DNA from: G963665185 sp049723905
GTDB lineage: Bacteria > Desulfobacterota > Desulfovibrionia > Desulfovibrionales > Desulfovibrionaceae
Direction of reading: 5' to 3'
Length of the DNA: 64,000 bases
Assembly: GCF_049723905.1 (NCBI RefSeq)
Contig: NZ_JBJKFD010000001.1
Location: forward strand, 372,001 to 436,000
A program made the translations under genes and the position numbers. The notes below the pieces were generated by a model. The model made no database searches, had not been told where the DNA came from, and saw only the letters and a list, made by a program, of their open reading frames with translations. Shown here one piece after another: positions 34,874 through 44,117 of this stretch (position 1 is the stretch's first letter; each line of letters begins with the position of its first letter).

Positions 34874-35130
34874 AATAATTTCTTAAAAATCAAAATGTTA
34901 AGTTTTTTATCAGGGGGTTATCGGAATTTAGTGAAAAAAAGAACATAAGCTCAGTTTTTTTGCAGCTGAATCAATGAATAAAGAATTTGAGCGAGTGGAG
35001 TGCTCAGATCGAGATGATCAAAATGGGAAGTTTGTAGCTCCAACTTTGGGCCACGAATATAGGGACAAAGACTTGTTCAGGTGAGGATGGAGGAATAAGC
35101 TGTTTGTAGTTGAAAACAGACGATAAAAAA
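34874..35130. other. AT-rich intergenic region, no gene seen
   Basis: It lies between the alcohol-dehydrogenase promoter and the terminator of the membrane-protein gene. No coding frame, tRNA-like or hairpin feature is convincing. Confidence 0.35.
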
Positions 35131-35156
35131 GCAGCCAACTGATATCAGTTGGCTGC
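35131..35156 (-). terminator. Terminator of the 200-residue membrane protein
   Basis: GCAGCCAACTGAT / ATCAGTTGGCTGC is a perfect 26-base palindrome. On the minus strand it is followed by TTTTTT. Confidence 0.85.
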
Positions 35157-35221
35157 AGTGGGTTGGTTTGGTTGTAACGGCCAGTTATCTTACGACAGTC
35201 CAATTTCTGCGAAGACCGTTC

Positions 35222-35824
35222 TCATCCTTTTTCGGCAATCCTTTTGAGGATGAGTTCCTCCGAGGCCGCCATTCGTAAGATAACGGTTACGTGTTCACCG
35301 GGAAGTGCTCCTATAAACGCTCCGATCATGGCACCTGCGGCCACGCCGATGTGTGCTGTCTCCGGAGACCAGATAATCAGCTTGAAAACGAGCCCGCAGA
35401 ATGCCCCCCCGAACGCGCCAAGAACGGAACCATCGATGGAGGCGTCGCCTTCGTCGAGTGGAAGCCTGCGAATCCATAAAATCATGTTGCGCAACAGACT
35501 ACCGCAAAGCGCACCCAGAAAGGAGCCGACCATAACCAGAAATACGCCGGTCAGAGACTGGAAAAAGAGGTTGGATAGAGGACGCATGGCAAGAAGATCA
35601 TCAATAATTGCCGCAAACCCTCCAAGGGCTGCAGCCAGCCAGAAGCTCTTGTGCCGTGTCTTGATCAGGGCGGTGTTTTCAAGAGCTTCGTAGTAATCGG
35701 CTGTTCGGGCTGGATTCAGTCCTTTTCCATTCATGTGATGTGCCTCCGCAATACTAAGTAGATACATGCGATATTTTGCTCTGGTAAGTTTTGCTTCGGC
35801 ATTTTCAGGAAAAAGTTTAGCCAT
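35222..35824 (-). CDS. Unknown membrane protein
   Basis: The 200-residue protein has a charged N-terminus of about 60 residues and four hydrophobic segments (about 62-82, 88-110, 130-152 and 160-180). Several are Gly/Ala-rich, such as GVFLVMVGSFLGALCGSLL and GVAAGAMIGAFIGALPG. The last two look like glycine-zipper helices. No ribosome-binding site is clear. Family not recognised. It has its own terminator. Confidence 0.6.
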   Translation of the reverse strand: MAKLFPENAEAKLTRAKYRMYLLSIAEAHHMNGKGLNPARTADYYEALENTALIKTRHKSFWLAAALGGFAAIIDDLLAMRPLSNLFFQSLTGVFLVMVGSFLGALCGSLLRNMILWIRRLPLDEGDASIDGSVLGAFGGAFCGLVFKLIIWSPETAHIGVAAGAMIGAFIGALPGEHVTVILRMAASEELILKRIAEKG

Positions 35825-35902
35825 TAAGTGCGTATGTGCTTATTTCTCGTTTGGGGAAGCTTTGAGTTTTTATAAGGATAGGCGGAAGGGAGATATTGGA
35901 CA

Positions 35903-37546
35903 GTGAGCTTTCTCTCGGGTAGGACAGACGGCGCACTGATCGGAGGTGAACAATTGAAATCAGGATACGATTTTTCCCGTCGTCCAGACTTTTGGGCGCT
36001 GCTTATTATAGGCGTCGGGACCCTTGCCAGGCTTTGGATTATTGCCAGTGGTCAACTGAATCTTGTGCAGGATGAAGCACAGTATTGGGATTGGACCCGC
36101 CATTTGCAGTTGACCTATTATTCCAAAGGGCCTCTCATTGCCTGGATAATACACACAGGTACTACAATATTTGGCGATACTGAGCTCGGCGTTCGTTTTG
36201 GAGCACTCATAGGTTCCCTGATGACTCAAGTGGTCATCTACTGCGGACTGGCAAAATATTGGAAACGTCCGACAGTGGCGCTGTGGACATTGTTTATTGC
36301 CAATACGGCTCCTTTTTTTCTTGCGTCCGGCGTACTTATGACAACGGACAATCCCTTTGTCCTTTGTTTCGGGATTTGTCTTTTCAGCCTCTACGCGGCA
36401 TCGTCGGAACGTGATGGTAAGGCTCTCACCTTGCCTTTTGTTATCCTGGCGTTCGCTCTTGCCGTGGGTATACTTGCCAAGTACACCATGCTTGGTTTTC
36501 CGCCTTTGGCTTTCTTTTTTGCCTTGGTGCTGGCTTGGCGAAAAGAGCTTCCTGCCGGTTTCTGGAGCCGCTTTTTTGTCGCCATGGTGGCTGGTATTGC
36601 TTTGGGCTTTCTTCCCACCTTTATCTGGAATGTGCAGAACGACTTTGTCGGTTACAAACATGTTTTTTATCTGATTGGTGTTTCCGGACAGAAAGCAGAA
36701 CACCTTATCCGTTTTGATCGTTTCCCAGACTACATTGGAAGCCAAGTCGGCTTGATAACCCCCTGGTGGCTTATTTTCATGCTGGTGGGTGGGGCACGAG
36801 TCGTGCGCAACTGCCTTGGGCTTGAGGCCGGGGGAGAGGACAATGGAAATCTTGGACTCGACTTTCGAAAGTCCTTGCTTCTTGCTGTATTCTTTTGGCC
36901 CATTTGGTTGTTTTTTCTTGCCTGGAGCTTCCACTCCAAAGTGCTGCCGAATTGGTCTGCTGTAAGCTATGTGGCTGGATTTATCATCTGCGGCTTTTAT
37001 TTCGATTGGTTCTGGAGATATAGTACTTCCCGGTGGGCGCGCTATAAGCGTGTGTGGGTCAACTTGGGCGTGGCAGTATTTCTCGTGCTCCACTTCAGCT
37101 ACATGCTTCCTTTGCCGGACTCCATAAATCCGTTGCATCGTTTAAAGGGGTGGAATGATCTTGGGCAGAAGGTCTATTCCCTTCAGGAGTCTGAGTTCAA
37201 AGATCCGGAAAAGGTTTTTGTTTTTTCCGATCTGTACGATATGACGGCTGCTCTGGCGTTTTATGTTCCAGGACAACCTCGTACCTACTGTGCCTGGTTG
37301 GATCGCCGCATGAATCAGTATGATATGTGGCCCGGACCGCAGGATAAAAAGGGATGGAACGCCATCTACGTTGCCAAGCGGTTTCATGACATTCCTGAAA
37401 AAGGAGTGGAAAAGATGTTCGAGAGGATTTCACCGCCCATTAAATACCAGACGCAATTCAAAGGGCAGCCCGCACGAAAGTTTACAATATTTTTGTGTTA
37501 CGGGTATAATGGGAAATGGCCTATAGACAATAGCGGCCAATTTTAG
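35903..37546 (+). CDS. GT39/ArnT-like membrane glycosyltransferase
   Basis: The 547-residue polytopic protein has the dolichyl-phosphate-mannose-protein mannosyltransferase pattern. The first periplasmic loop QDEAQYWDWTRHLQLTYYSK contains the acidic catalytic pair and the YYSKGPL motif, with many hydrophobic helices after. It would use polyprenyl-phosphate-linked sugar to modify lipid A, glycans or protein. The start is GTG at 35903. It is monocistronic and separate from the other glycosyltransferase set at 8-11 kb. Confidence 0.82.
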   Translation: MSFLSGRTDGALIGGEQLKSGYDFSRRPDFWALLIIGVGTLARLWIIASGQLNLVQDEAQYWDWTRHLQLTYYSKGPLIAWIIHTGTTIFGDTELGVRFGALIGSLMTQVVIYCGLAKYWKRPTVALWTLFIANTAPFFLASGVLMTTDNPFVLCFGICLFSLYAASSERDGKALTLPFVILAFALAVGILAKYTMLGFPPLAFFFALVLAWRKELPAGFWSRFFVAMVAGIALGFLPTFIWNVQNDFVGYKHVFYLIGVSGQKAEHLIRFDRFPDYIGSQVGLITPWWLIFMLVGGARVVRNCLGLEAGGEDNGNLGLDFRKSLLLAVFFWPIWLFFLAWSFHSKVLPNWSAVSYVAGFIICGFYFDWFWRYSTSRWARYKRVWVNLGVAVFLVLHFSYMLPLPDSINPLHRLKGWNDLGQKVYSLQESEFKDPEKVFVFSDLYDMTAALAFYVPGQPRTYCAWLDRRMNQYDMWPGPQDKKGWNAIYVAKRFHDIPEKGVEKMFERISPPIKYQTQFKGQPARKFTIFLCYGYNGKWPIDNSGQF

Positions 37547-37609
37547 CCGCAGTAGGGGTACGTTTCTTATATTGCCATATAATGGACGCAATAGAGCGGA
37601 AACCAATTT

Positions 37610-37648
37610 CCGGGATTATATTCTTGTAATGTAATCCCGGTTTTTTTT
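37610..37648 (+). terminator. Terminator of the GT39-like gene
   Basis: CCGGGATTA (37610-37618) and TAATCCCGG (37632-37640) pair perfectly and are followed by eight T bases. The rest of the gap to 37855 shows no gene; an ACGGGCA...TGCCCGT hairpin lies just before the PilZ gene. Confidence 0.85.
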
Positions 37649-37855
37649 ATTGCTTTTTTACTTTTATTTAGAGCTGTTAGGCCTCTTGAGTTAGTTTTAT
37701 GTATAGTTCCTACATAATTACCCTACTTGCCGACAGTATCAGAGGAGCTTAGGCATATATAAGAGGAACATTCAAGCGAGCAGCCTCGCATATACGGGCA
37801 GTTAATGTAGAAGGGATTTTGCCCGTTGACTTCGGGGCATGCGCGGGGGGATAAA

Positions 37856-38212
37856 ATGAAAGAGCGTCGCATTTCTCCTAGGGTAGCTTTGGATATTGAT
37901 TTCTGCATGCTTTCCCACCTGAAAGGTGCGGACCTAGTCGGGCTGATCAGGGACATCAGCCCGGAAGGGCTCTGCATAGAGTTGGCTACCGGAGATTCCA
38001 TGGAGCACATTGCCGTTGGAGAACCCGTAACCTTACATGATTTTCCCGATTATATGGGGTTGTCTGTAGAACATGTACCGGGGCAGATCGCTTGGCGACA
38101 TGGAGATTCTTGCGGGGTTGTTTTCAGTAATCCTTTGAGGGAGGATTACGCGGCATTGGTTGCTTCTCGGAATAAACAACTGGATTGCTCTTTTTTCGGG
38201 ATGACTTACTAG
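37856..38212 (+). CDS. PilZ-domain protein (c-di-GMP receptor type)
   Basis: The 118-residue single-domain protein has the PilZ signature: RRISPRVAL (RxxxR, c-di-GMP phosphate contact) and RDISPEGLCIEL (D/NxSxxG). The start at 37856 has a GGGGGG tract six bases upstream. Such proteins respond to the messenger in motility or envelope regulation. Monocistronic, with a terminator. Confidence 0.88.
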   Translation: MKERRISPRVALDIDFCMLSHLKGADLVGLIRDISPEGLCIELATGDSMEHIAVGEPVTLHDFPDYMGLSVEHVPGQIAWRHGDSCGVVFSNPLREDYAALVASRNKQLDCSFFGMTY

Positions 38213-38262
38213 GAGCAGCCTTAACCGCCATCCGGTAGCATCTGATTACGTCTAACTAGAAC

Positions 38263-38290
38263 GGCCAGTTTTTAACTGGCCTTTTTTTTA
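38263..38290 (+). terminator. Terminator of the PilZ gene
   Basis: GGCCAGTT (38263-38270) and AACTGGCC (38274-38281) form a stem with a three-base loop and a T-run. Confidence 0.85.
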
Positions 38291-38462
38291 AAAAACAACT
38301 TGTAATAAATCTTAAATAGGATTAATAACTAAAATCAACAAAGCGGAAGAATCCAGGAAAAAAACTGGAAATCTTTGCGTGCTTGGCTATATTTATTCGT
38401 AAGGTGTTTTTTATCTAGAGTGTTTTTTATTAAGAATTTGAAAAAAAAACGGAGGTATTCTC

Positions 38463-39101
38463 ATGTCCATCGGTATGCCGCTTCTTGGTGATTTTTTTCC
38501 TGAAATTGAAGTTGTTACTACGCACGGCCCCATGAAACTGCCCCAGGATATGAAGGGAAAATGGTGGGTGCTGTTCAGCCATCCTGCAGATTTTACACCG
38601 GTATGCACAACCGAGTTCGTGGCTTTCCAGAAGCGTCTGGATCAGTTCCGCGAACTCGGGTGCGAACTGGTTGGGATGTCCATCGACCAGGTCTTTGCCC
38701 ATATCAAGTGGGTGGAGTGGATCAAAAAAGAGCTCGGCGTGACCATCGAATTTCCTATCATCGCCGATCACGGCCCTGTCGCAAACAAGCTGGGCCTTGT
38801 GCACCCGGGGAAGGGAAGCAATACGGTACGAGCTGTGTTTATTATCGACCCAGAAGGAAAGCTGCGCCTTATGATCTACTATCCCCAGGAGATCGGCAGA
38901 AACATGGACGAAATCGTCCGTGCGGTAAAGGCTCTGAAAACGTCCGATGCCAACGGCGTCGCCATCCCTGCGGATTGGCCGAACAACGAGCTCATTAAAG
39001 ATGAGGTGATTGTTCCTCCGGCCGACACTGTGGTCGACGCCGAGCAGCGTTCTTCTCAGTATGAATGCTTTGATTGGTGGTTTTGCCACAAGAAGCTCTA
39101 G
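38463..39101 (+). CDS. Peroxiredoxin (Prx6/AhpC2-type)
   Basis: The 212-residue peroxidase has the active-site motif SHPADFTPVCTTEF, with the peroxidatic cysteine at residue 48, and the family GMSIDQVFAHIKW region. The C-terminus carries YECFDWWFCHKKL, two cysteines that could act as resolving thiols as in archaeal-type Prx6. It would reduce peroxides, useful to an anaerobe exposed to oxygen. CGGAGG precedes the ATG. Confidence 0.93.
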   Translation: MSIGMPLLGDFFPEIEVVTTHGPMKLPQDMKGKWWVLFSHPADFTPVCTTEFVAFQKRLDQFRELGCELVGMSIDQVFAHIKWVEWIKKELGVTIEFPIIADHGPVANKLGLVHPGKGSNTVRAVFIIDPEGKLRLMIYYPQEIGRNMDEIVRAVKALKTSDANGVAIPADWPNNELIKDEVIVPPADTVVDAEQRSSQYECFDWWFCHKKL

Positions 39102-39143
39102 TCTGTAACTTTCTAATCGTCCCTTTTGAGTTCTGGAATCATC

Positions 39144-39167
39144 AAGAGGAGCCGTGAGGCTCCTCTT
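39144..39167 (+). terminator. Terminator of the peroxiredoxin gene
   Basis: AAGAGGAGCC and GGCTCCTCTT pair around GTGA, followed by a short T-rich stretch. A second TCAAGAAC/GTTCTTGA hairpin lies at 39185-39207. Confidence 0.8.
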
Positions 39168-39295
39168 TCTTATGCGGCCCCATGTCAAGAACTCCCTGTG
39201 TTCTTGATTTCATCTTTTCACAGACCAGACTTCACCCTCGCCCTTTGGCGCAATCATTAAGTATTCCTTTTCTTATTCGTGCTCTAGGGCACCAA

Positions 39296-40468
39296 GTACC
39301 GATTCGGTACGTCTATTGAGATCGCCTTTTTGGGTTCGTAGTCGGCTACCAAAGGGAGCTCGCGATCAGTTAGGCTGTTGCTGCGGGCAAGCTCAGTTTC
39401 CACAGCAGGGCAGCCAGCTTTCGGGCAAGCGCGGCGATCGCTTTCTGCGGTACACCGTGCCTGCTTAAAATCCGGTTGTAAAAGTTGCTCGCCCACTCAT
39501 CCCGTTGTTTCCACATCCAGGCTGCTTTGATCAGCAGACTTCGCAATCGCCGCTGTCCGATGGGGCGAAGTCGCGCCGTGCCTTTGCACAACCCGCTTTG
39601 CTGCACTACCGGCGCCGGGCCGAGATACGCTGTTACCTCTTCGCTTCTGTTGAATATGCCGGGCCGGAACATCTCTGCCGCAAACGTCGAGGACACGACT
39701 TCGCCGACTCCGGGAACGGACTTCACGGCGGCAATGCGTCTTGCCTCGTCTTGTTTCTGGGAAATGACGCGTAATCGTTGATCCACGCGGCGTCATGCGG
39801 TGGCGAGGTACTCGAGTTCCTCAATCAGGCTTTGCAGCGTATCGTTTGCGCCTGAAGGCAGCACCAGCGCCTTGAGAGCTTTTATAGCCGTTTTGCCTCA
39901 GTGGTTGAGGTTGTGCGGCTCCGTCATCCCCAGAGATAACAGCAATGCACGGATACTTTGCTTGGTCTATTGAAGTGAATCGGTGAGTTGGTGGCGACGT
40001 CGCTGCAGCGAACGAAAGGCTTCCTCTTTTTCGCTGGGGATGGCGATTGAACGAATCAGGCCGTAGGCCGCGTACTTTGCTAGCTTACGGCAGTCGAGAC
40101 TATCTGTTTTGTTCGTCGGAGAAACGGGGCAGGGAATGCGGCTGGGGCGGCGACGATCACTTTGATCCCAGCCGACCTTAGGTTTCGCACCAAGCCGAAG
40201 CCGGTTGGCCCTGCCTTGTAGCAAACCGCCCCGATCTCGACAGGAAGCGGGGAAAAGCACTTGGGATAACAGCGCAACGTCGGCAGGACTGGACCAATCC
40301 TTGATCATGCCGTCCGGACGCAGCAAGGCGACACTGAACGTCCTTTTGTGAACATCCACTCCGACGAAACGCTGCCCAACAAACGCCTCCATAAAACGTC
40401 TTACCGAGATACCTTGGTACTCGCCATGTCGGCCTCCTTTGAGCTTCACTTTCTGGTATGAATACCAG
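39296..40468. mobile_element. Decayed IS110-family insertion sequence (approximate ends)
   Basis: The element encloses the broken transposase gene on the minus strand. Palindromes sit near each end: GTACCG-ATT-CGGTAC (39296-39310) and CTGGTAT-GA-ATACCAG (40453-40468). A wider CCATGTCGGC/GCCGACATGG pair (40424-40433, 40484-40493) brackets the latter. The region upstream of the transposase start is where IS110 members encode their bridge RNA. Exact ends are not certain. Confidence 0.45.
39370..40392 (-). pseudogene. IS110-family transposase, frameshifted and stopped
   Basis: Remnants of a DEDD (RuvC-like) transposase: VGVDVHKRTFSVALL near the N-terminus, YKAGPTGFGLVR where active copies have YEAGPTG (so the catalytic Glu is Lys), NKTDSLD with the last two acids, and a C-terminal Transposase_20 segment including VPGVG and AYLGP. 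At least two frameshifts and three stop codons interrupt it. It is inactive. It inserted between peroxiredoxin and trmL. Confidence 0.88.
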
Positions 40469-40577
40469 CTTAAGTCGGGGAGTGCCGACATGGTATTTTG
40501 GGTATCGGCTTGACAGTGCATGAAATAAAAGGCAGGTCCGGCCTGCCCTGTCCATTTTGTGTTTGGAGAAAAAAAGC

Positions 40578-41033
40578 ATGCACATAGTTCTATTTGAACC
40601 GGAAATACCACCCAACACTGGCACGATTGCAAGATTGTGCGCAGCAACGCAGACCCACTTGCATCTTATTGAGCCGTTGGGTTTCTCGTTGGAAGACAAA
40701 TACCTCAAACGTGCAGGGCTGGACTACTGGCCACATGTGCAAGTGAGCGTGTGGGATGATTGGGAGACTTTTTTGAAAGGCATGGCGCCAGGTCGTCTGG
40801 TCACTACAAGTGCCCGGGCTGGTAATCGGTATTGCGATTTTCAGTATGAACCTGACGACTATTTGGTCTTTGGGCCGGAGACTAAAGGGCTTCCCCCGCA
40901 TATTCAGGCACAGACCGTCCACCATGTCCGTATTCCCATTTGGGGCAAGGTCCGTAGCTTGAATATTGCCAACGCTGCGAGCATTGTTCTGTATGAAGCC
41001 TTTCGGCAGACAGGCGTCTTGGAAGACAAATAG
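40578..41033 (+). CDS. trmL: tRNA (cytidine(34)-2'-O)-methyltransferase TrmL
   Basis: The 151-residue SPOUT methyltransferase methylates the wobble ribose of certain leucine tRNAs. Motifs: EPEIPPNTGTIARLCAATQTHLHLIEPLGF and the C-terminal SAM-binding knot YLVFGPETKGLP, IWGKVRSLNIANAASIVLYE. The ATG at 40578 has GGAG upstream; earlier codons look non-coding. It is followed by a strong terminator. Confidence 0.94.
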   Translation: MHIVLFEPEIPPNTGTIARLCAATQTHLHLIEPLGFSLEDKYLKRAGLDYWPHVQVSVWDDWETFLKGMAPGRLVTTSARAGNRYCDFQYEPDDYLVFGPETKGLPPHIQAQTVHHVRIPIWGKVRSLNIANAASIVLYEAFRQTGVLEDK

Positions 41034-41057
41034 TTTGGTGACGTCAGTACAACAAGA

Positions 41058-41093
41058 AAAAAGCCCTTAAGGAACAAACCTTAAGGGCTTTTT
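41058..41093. terminator. Bidirectional terminator between trmL and cheV
   Basis: AAAAAGCCCTTAAGG (41058-41072) and CCTTAAGGGCTTTTT (41079-41093) form a 15-base perfect stem around a six-base loop, serving both convergent genes. Confidence 0.9.
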
Positions 41094-41113
41094 CACTTTT
41101 GAAAGAGGTAGAG

Positions 41114-42070
41114 TTAGACCAGCGCCAGCTTCTCTTTGATAAGATCTTTGGCGCGCAGGGCCAGTTTGCTGATCTCGGGTTTGGATATCTGGTCGTCTGC
41201 GCCAACAGCCACGCCTTTATGGCGGAGTTTGTCCGTAATAAGCGAAGAGAAGAGCATCACGGGCAAATCACGAAGGATGGAGTCTGCCTTGATTTTTTTG
41301 GTGAGGTGATGTCCATCCATGGCAGGCATTTCAATATCAGCAACAACAACCTGAACATACTCGGTCACTTTTTTCTTTTCTTCTTCAGCTTTGGAGCGGA
41401 TTTCCTGCAGCCGATCCCAGCATTCCTGGCCGTTGCTGGTTATTTCAACGTCAAAGTTAGCTTTTTCCAGCAGATCGCGAAGCATATCCCGTATCAGGGC
41501 GGAGTCATCGGCGACCAGAGCGCGGTAGCGTTCTCCCTGGCTGAAGTCGATGCTTTCGTCCAGACGAAGTCCCAGGTCCGGATTGAGTTCGGCCACGATT
41601 TTTTCAAGGTCGAGAAGAAAAACAATCCGATCTTTGATCTTAACCACGCCAGTGATGGAGTTGCTGGAAAACTGGGCAACATAGTTGTTGGGCGGTTCGA
41701 CTTCTTCCCAACTGATGCGGTGAATACGGTTTACGCCGGACACCAGAAAGGCGGATGTAACCTGGTTGAATTCGGTAACAATAACTTTGGGCGGTTCGTG
41801 TTCTATGCGTTCTTTTCCCAGCCACATGGAGAGGTCAACCAACGGAATGACATGCGACCGAAGGTTGAAGGCGCCGAGAACAGAAGGGTGGTTGACCTGA
41901 GGCAATTCGGTGATTTTAGGAAGCCTAATGATCTCAAGAACTTTTGCTACGTTTACACCGTAGTATCCTTGGTATTCATGATCTTTTGAGACCTCTGGCT
42001 CATCGATATAGAACTCAACGATTTCAAGTTCGTTGGTTCCCGCTTCGAGAAGGATGTTTGTTTGGGACAT
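41114..42070 (-). CDS. cheV: Chemotaxis protein CheV (CheW-receiver fusion)
   Basis: The 318-residue protein has an N-terminal CheW-like domain (residues about 10-180, including LGAFNLRSHVIPLVDL and ITGVVKIKDRIVFLLDLEKI). A C-terminal response-regulator domain follows (VADDSALIRDM, with the phosphorylation aspartate in VVVADIEMPAMDG, and the lysine of ISKP). CheV couples receptors to CheA and is tuned by phosphorylation. GTAGGAG precedes the ATG. It lies next to the flagellar cluster on the same strand. Confidence 0.95.
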   Translation of the reverse strand: MSQTNILLEAGTNELEIVEFYIDEPEVSKDHEYQGYYGVNVAKVLEIIRLPKITELPQVNHPSVLGAFNLRSHVIPLVDLSMWLGKERIEHEPPKVIVTEFNQVTSAFLVSGVNRIHRISWEEVEPPNNYVAQFSSNSITGVVKIKDRIVFLLDLEKIVAELNPDLGLRLDESIDFSQGERYRALVADDSALIRDMLRDLLEKANFDVEITSNGQECWDRLQEIRSKAEEEKKKVTEYVQVVVADIEMPAMDGHHLTKKIKADSILRDLPVMLFSSLITDKLRHKGVAVGADDQISKPEISKLALRAKDLIKEKLALV

Positions 42071-42114
42071 GGTATCTCCTACTTCTGGTACCGAATGCTA
42101 TCACCGGTTAAGGT

Positions 42115-42963
42115 CTATAACCCTTTCAGAAATTGTTCCACCTCGTCAATGATTTTTGCCGGGGTTGAAGCTCCTGCCGTGAGGCCTACCCTTTGGATTC
42201 CCTGCAATTGGTCCACTTTTATGTCTTTAAAAGTTTCCACATGCATTGCGGGCGTACCGGAATCTGTAACAACTTGAGCCAGGCGCCGTGTATTGCCGCT
42301 TTCAAAGCCTCCGACTACAACAACGAAATCAACTTCTTTTGCCAGTTTGATTGCTTCGTCCTGACGATTTTGGGTCGCATTGCAGATAGTATGCAGTACC
42401 TGGACATTTTTGTCCGAGTTTTTTTGCAGTTCATCTGAAATTTGTGCAAAGATGGTTTTGTCCTGCGTTGTTTGTGCAGCCAGACAATACGCCTCTCCGG
42501 GCATAAATTTGAAGTCGTTTAATTCTTCCCGGCTTTCGAAAACAAAGGCTCCTGACGAAGCGTAGCTAAGTAAGCCTTTTACTTCAGGGTGGTTTGCTTC
42601 CCCGAACAGCAGCGCTATTCTTCCCTCAGAACCACAACGACCAATAGAAAGCTGTGCCTTTTTCACTTTGGGACAGGTGGCGTCAAGCACTTCAATATTT
42701 CGGTTCACAAGCTCCTGCTCTACATGACAGGGAACCCCGTGAGCTCTGATGACCACCTGGGCTCCGACAGGTATGTCTTCAGGGGAGGTCGCAACCTGAA
42801 CTCCTTTCTGCCTGTAGTCTTCCAATACCTGGGGGTTGTGGATGATTGGTCCCAACGTAAAGAGCTGGCGGTCTTTATTGGCATTTACAACCGCGTCCAG
42901 TTTGCGCAATGCGAGGTCTACTCCCATGCAAAAACCGGCGGTTTGTGCCTTTATGACGTCCAT
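42115..42963 (-). CDS. ispH: 4-hydroxy-3-methylbut-2-enyl diphosphate reductase
   Basis: The 282-residue iron-sulfur enzyme performs the last step of the MEP isoprenoid pathway. The three cluster cysteines are in AGFCMGVD, DATCPKV and HTICNATQ. The HGVP and GLTAGASTP stretches line the substrate site. The ATG at 42963 overlaps the stop of dus (TAATG) with AGGAG upstream, so it is coupled to it. Confidence 0.95.
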   Translation of the reverse strand: MDVIKAQTAGFCMGVDLALRKLDAVVNANKDRQLFTLGPIIHNPQVLEDYRQKGVQVATSPEDIPVGAQVVIRAHGVPCHVEQELVNRNIEVLDATCPKVKKAQLSIGRCGSEGRIALLFGEANHPEVKGLLSYASSGAFVFESREELNDFKFMPGEAYCLAAQTTQDKTIFAQISDELQKNSDKNVQVLHTICNATQNRQDEAIKLAKEVDFVVVVGGFESGNTRRLAQVVTDSGTPAMHVETFKDIKVDQLQGIQRVGLTAGASTPAKIIDEVEQFLKGL

Positions 42964-44003
42964 TACATTTCTCCTGTTGCAGCGGGGGAGGTTTCGTCGT
43001 CTCTGAAGGCGCAATTTTTGGAGGTTGGGCAGTCTGTCTGTTCAATATCTGCGATGATCCGTTGCAGTTCTTCCCATTCAACACAGGCTGTAATGCGTTT
43101 CCGGATGGATCGTGCTCCGGGTAAGCTCTTGACATAGCGGGGAATGATACTCCGCATGCGATATAATGTCCGCATTGCATCGCCGCATTGCTCACGAATA
43201 AGGTCCGCCTGTCTCCGGGCCAAGGAGGCAATGTCGGCTCCTGTGGTTGGAGCAATGGGACGACTGTTTATAAGGGCGTTGAACTTAGCAAAAATGGCCG
43301 GATCGCTCAAAGCGCCCCTGGCAAACATTATCGCCGCCGCTCCGGTTTCGTCCAGACAGCGAATGCCATCCTCGGCGGTATGAAGGTCGCCGGACGCAAT
43401 TACGGGAATATCTACAGCTTCAACGAGGCGACGAATGTAGCTCCAGTCTGCAGTGCCTGAATAGCCTTGGCGAGCGGTCCGGGGGTGCAAGCTGAGCCAG
43501 CCTGCGCCCAATCGTTCGAGTTCCTGACCGATTTCCAGACAATTGATGTTTTGCGTATCCCAGCCCAGGCGAAATTTAATGCCGACATTGCCTGTTCCGG
43601 CACGCTCCACCATGGTTTCGGCGACTTTATAGAGAGTCTCCGGCGTCTTAAGCATGACTGCGCCGCTTCCAGATTTGGCCACTTTGGGGACGGGGCAACC
43701 TGCGTTAAGATCAAAATATGTGAAACCATGTTCGAGGAGATAGTCCATCCCCAGGCCTATATATTCAGGTTCCGCTCCGAAAATCTGCACAACCAGCGGG
43801 GTGTCTGCCGAAGTGGTGGCGACCAGCCGTGCCGTGGCATTGGTGCCGAATATAAGTCCTTTGGCACTGACCATTTCCGTGACGCAGACCCCTGCTCCGA
43901 GTTCTCGGCAGAGAAGGCGGAAGGGAAGGTCTGAGTATCCGGCCAGTGGGGCCAGCCATGGTTTGTCGCGGGATATGTATGTTGAGGAAAAAGTGACGGT
44001 CAT
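42963..44003 (-). CDS. tRNA-dihydrouridine synthase
   Basis: The 346-residue FMN enzyme reduces uridines in tRNA. It has the TIM-barrel Dus pattern: LAPLAGYSDLPFR, DLNAGCPVPKVAKSGSGAVML with the catalytic cysteine, KFRLGWD, HPRTARQGYSGTADW and ASGDLHTAEDG...AIMFARGAL. Start choice is uncertain: the ATG at 44003 is used, but a GTG at 44063 is possible and neither has a strong ribosome-binding site. It is coupled to ispH by a one-base overlap. Confidence 0.92.
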   Translation of the reverse strand: MTVTFSSTYISRDKPWLAPLAGYSDLPFRLLCRELGAGVCVTEMVSAKGLIFGTNATARLVATTSADTPLVVQIFGAEPEYIGLGMDYLLEHGFTYFDLNAGCPVPKVAKSGSGAVMLKTPETLYKVAETMVERAGTGNVGIKFRLGWDTQNINCLEIGQELERLGAGWLSLHPRTARQGYSGTADWSYIRRLVEAVDIPVIASGDLHTAEDGIRCLDETGAAAIMFARGALSDPAIFAKFNALINSRPIAPTTGADIASLARRQADLIREQCGDAMRTLYRMRSIIPRYVKSLPGARSIRKRITACVEWEELQRIIADIEQTDCPTSKNCAFRDDETSPAATGEM

Positions 44004-44117
44004 CTCTATGTATGAAAAGTTCTTGGTTGGTTTGGTCGTCGGAGAATAATGCTTTGTCTGCACAAGTCAAAGGAAAAGGGGATGCTCCGAAACCGTATTG
44101 AAAAGAGGAAAAAAGGC

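Noticed and set aside
35960..37138. 392-residue minus-strand open frame
   Set aside because: Reverse of the GT39-like transferase gene; no recognisable features.
37749..37855. Possible c-di-GMP riboswitch before the PilZ gene
   Set aside because: A short ACGGGCA/TGCCCGT stem exists, but the conserved core of that riboswitch class is absent.
39485..39781. Plus-strand open frames within the IS110 relic
   Set aside because: They are reverse complements of transposase remnants and match no family.
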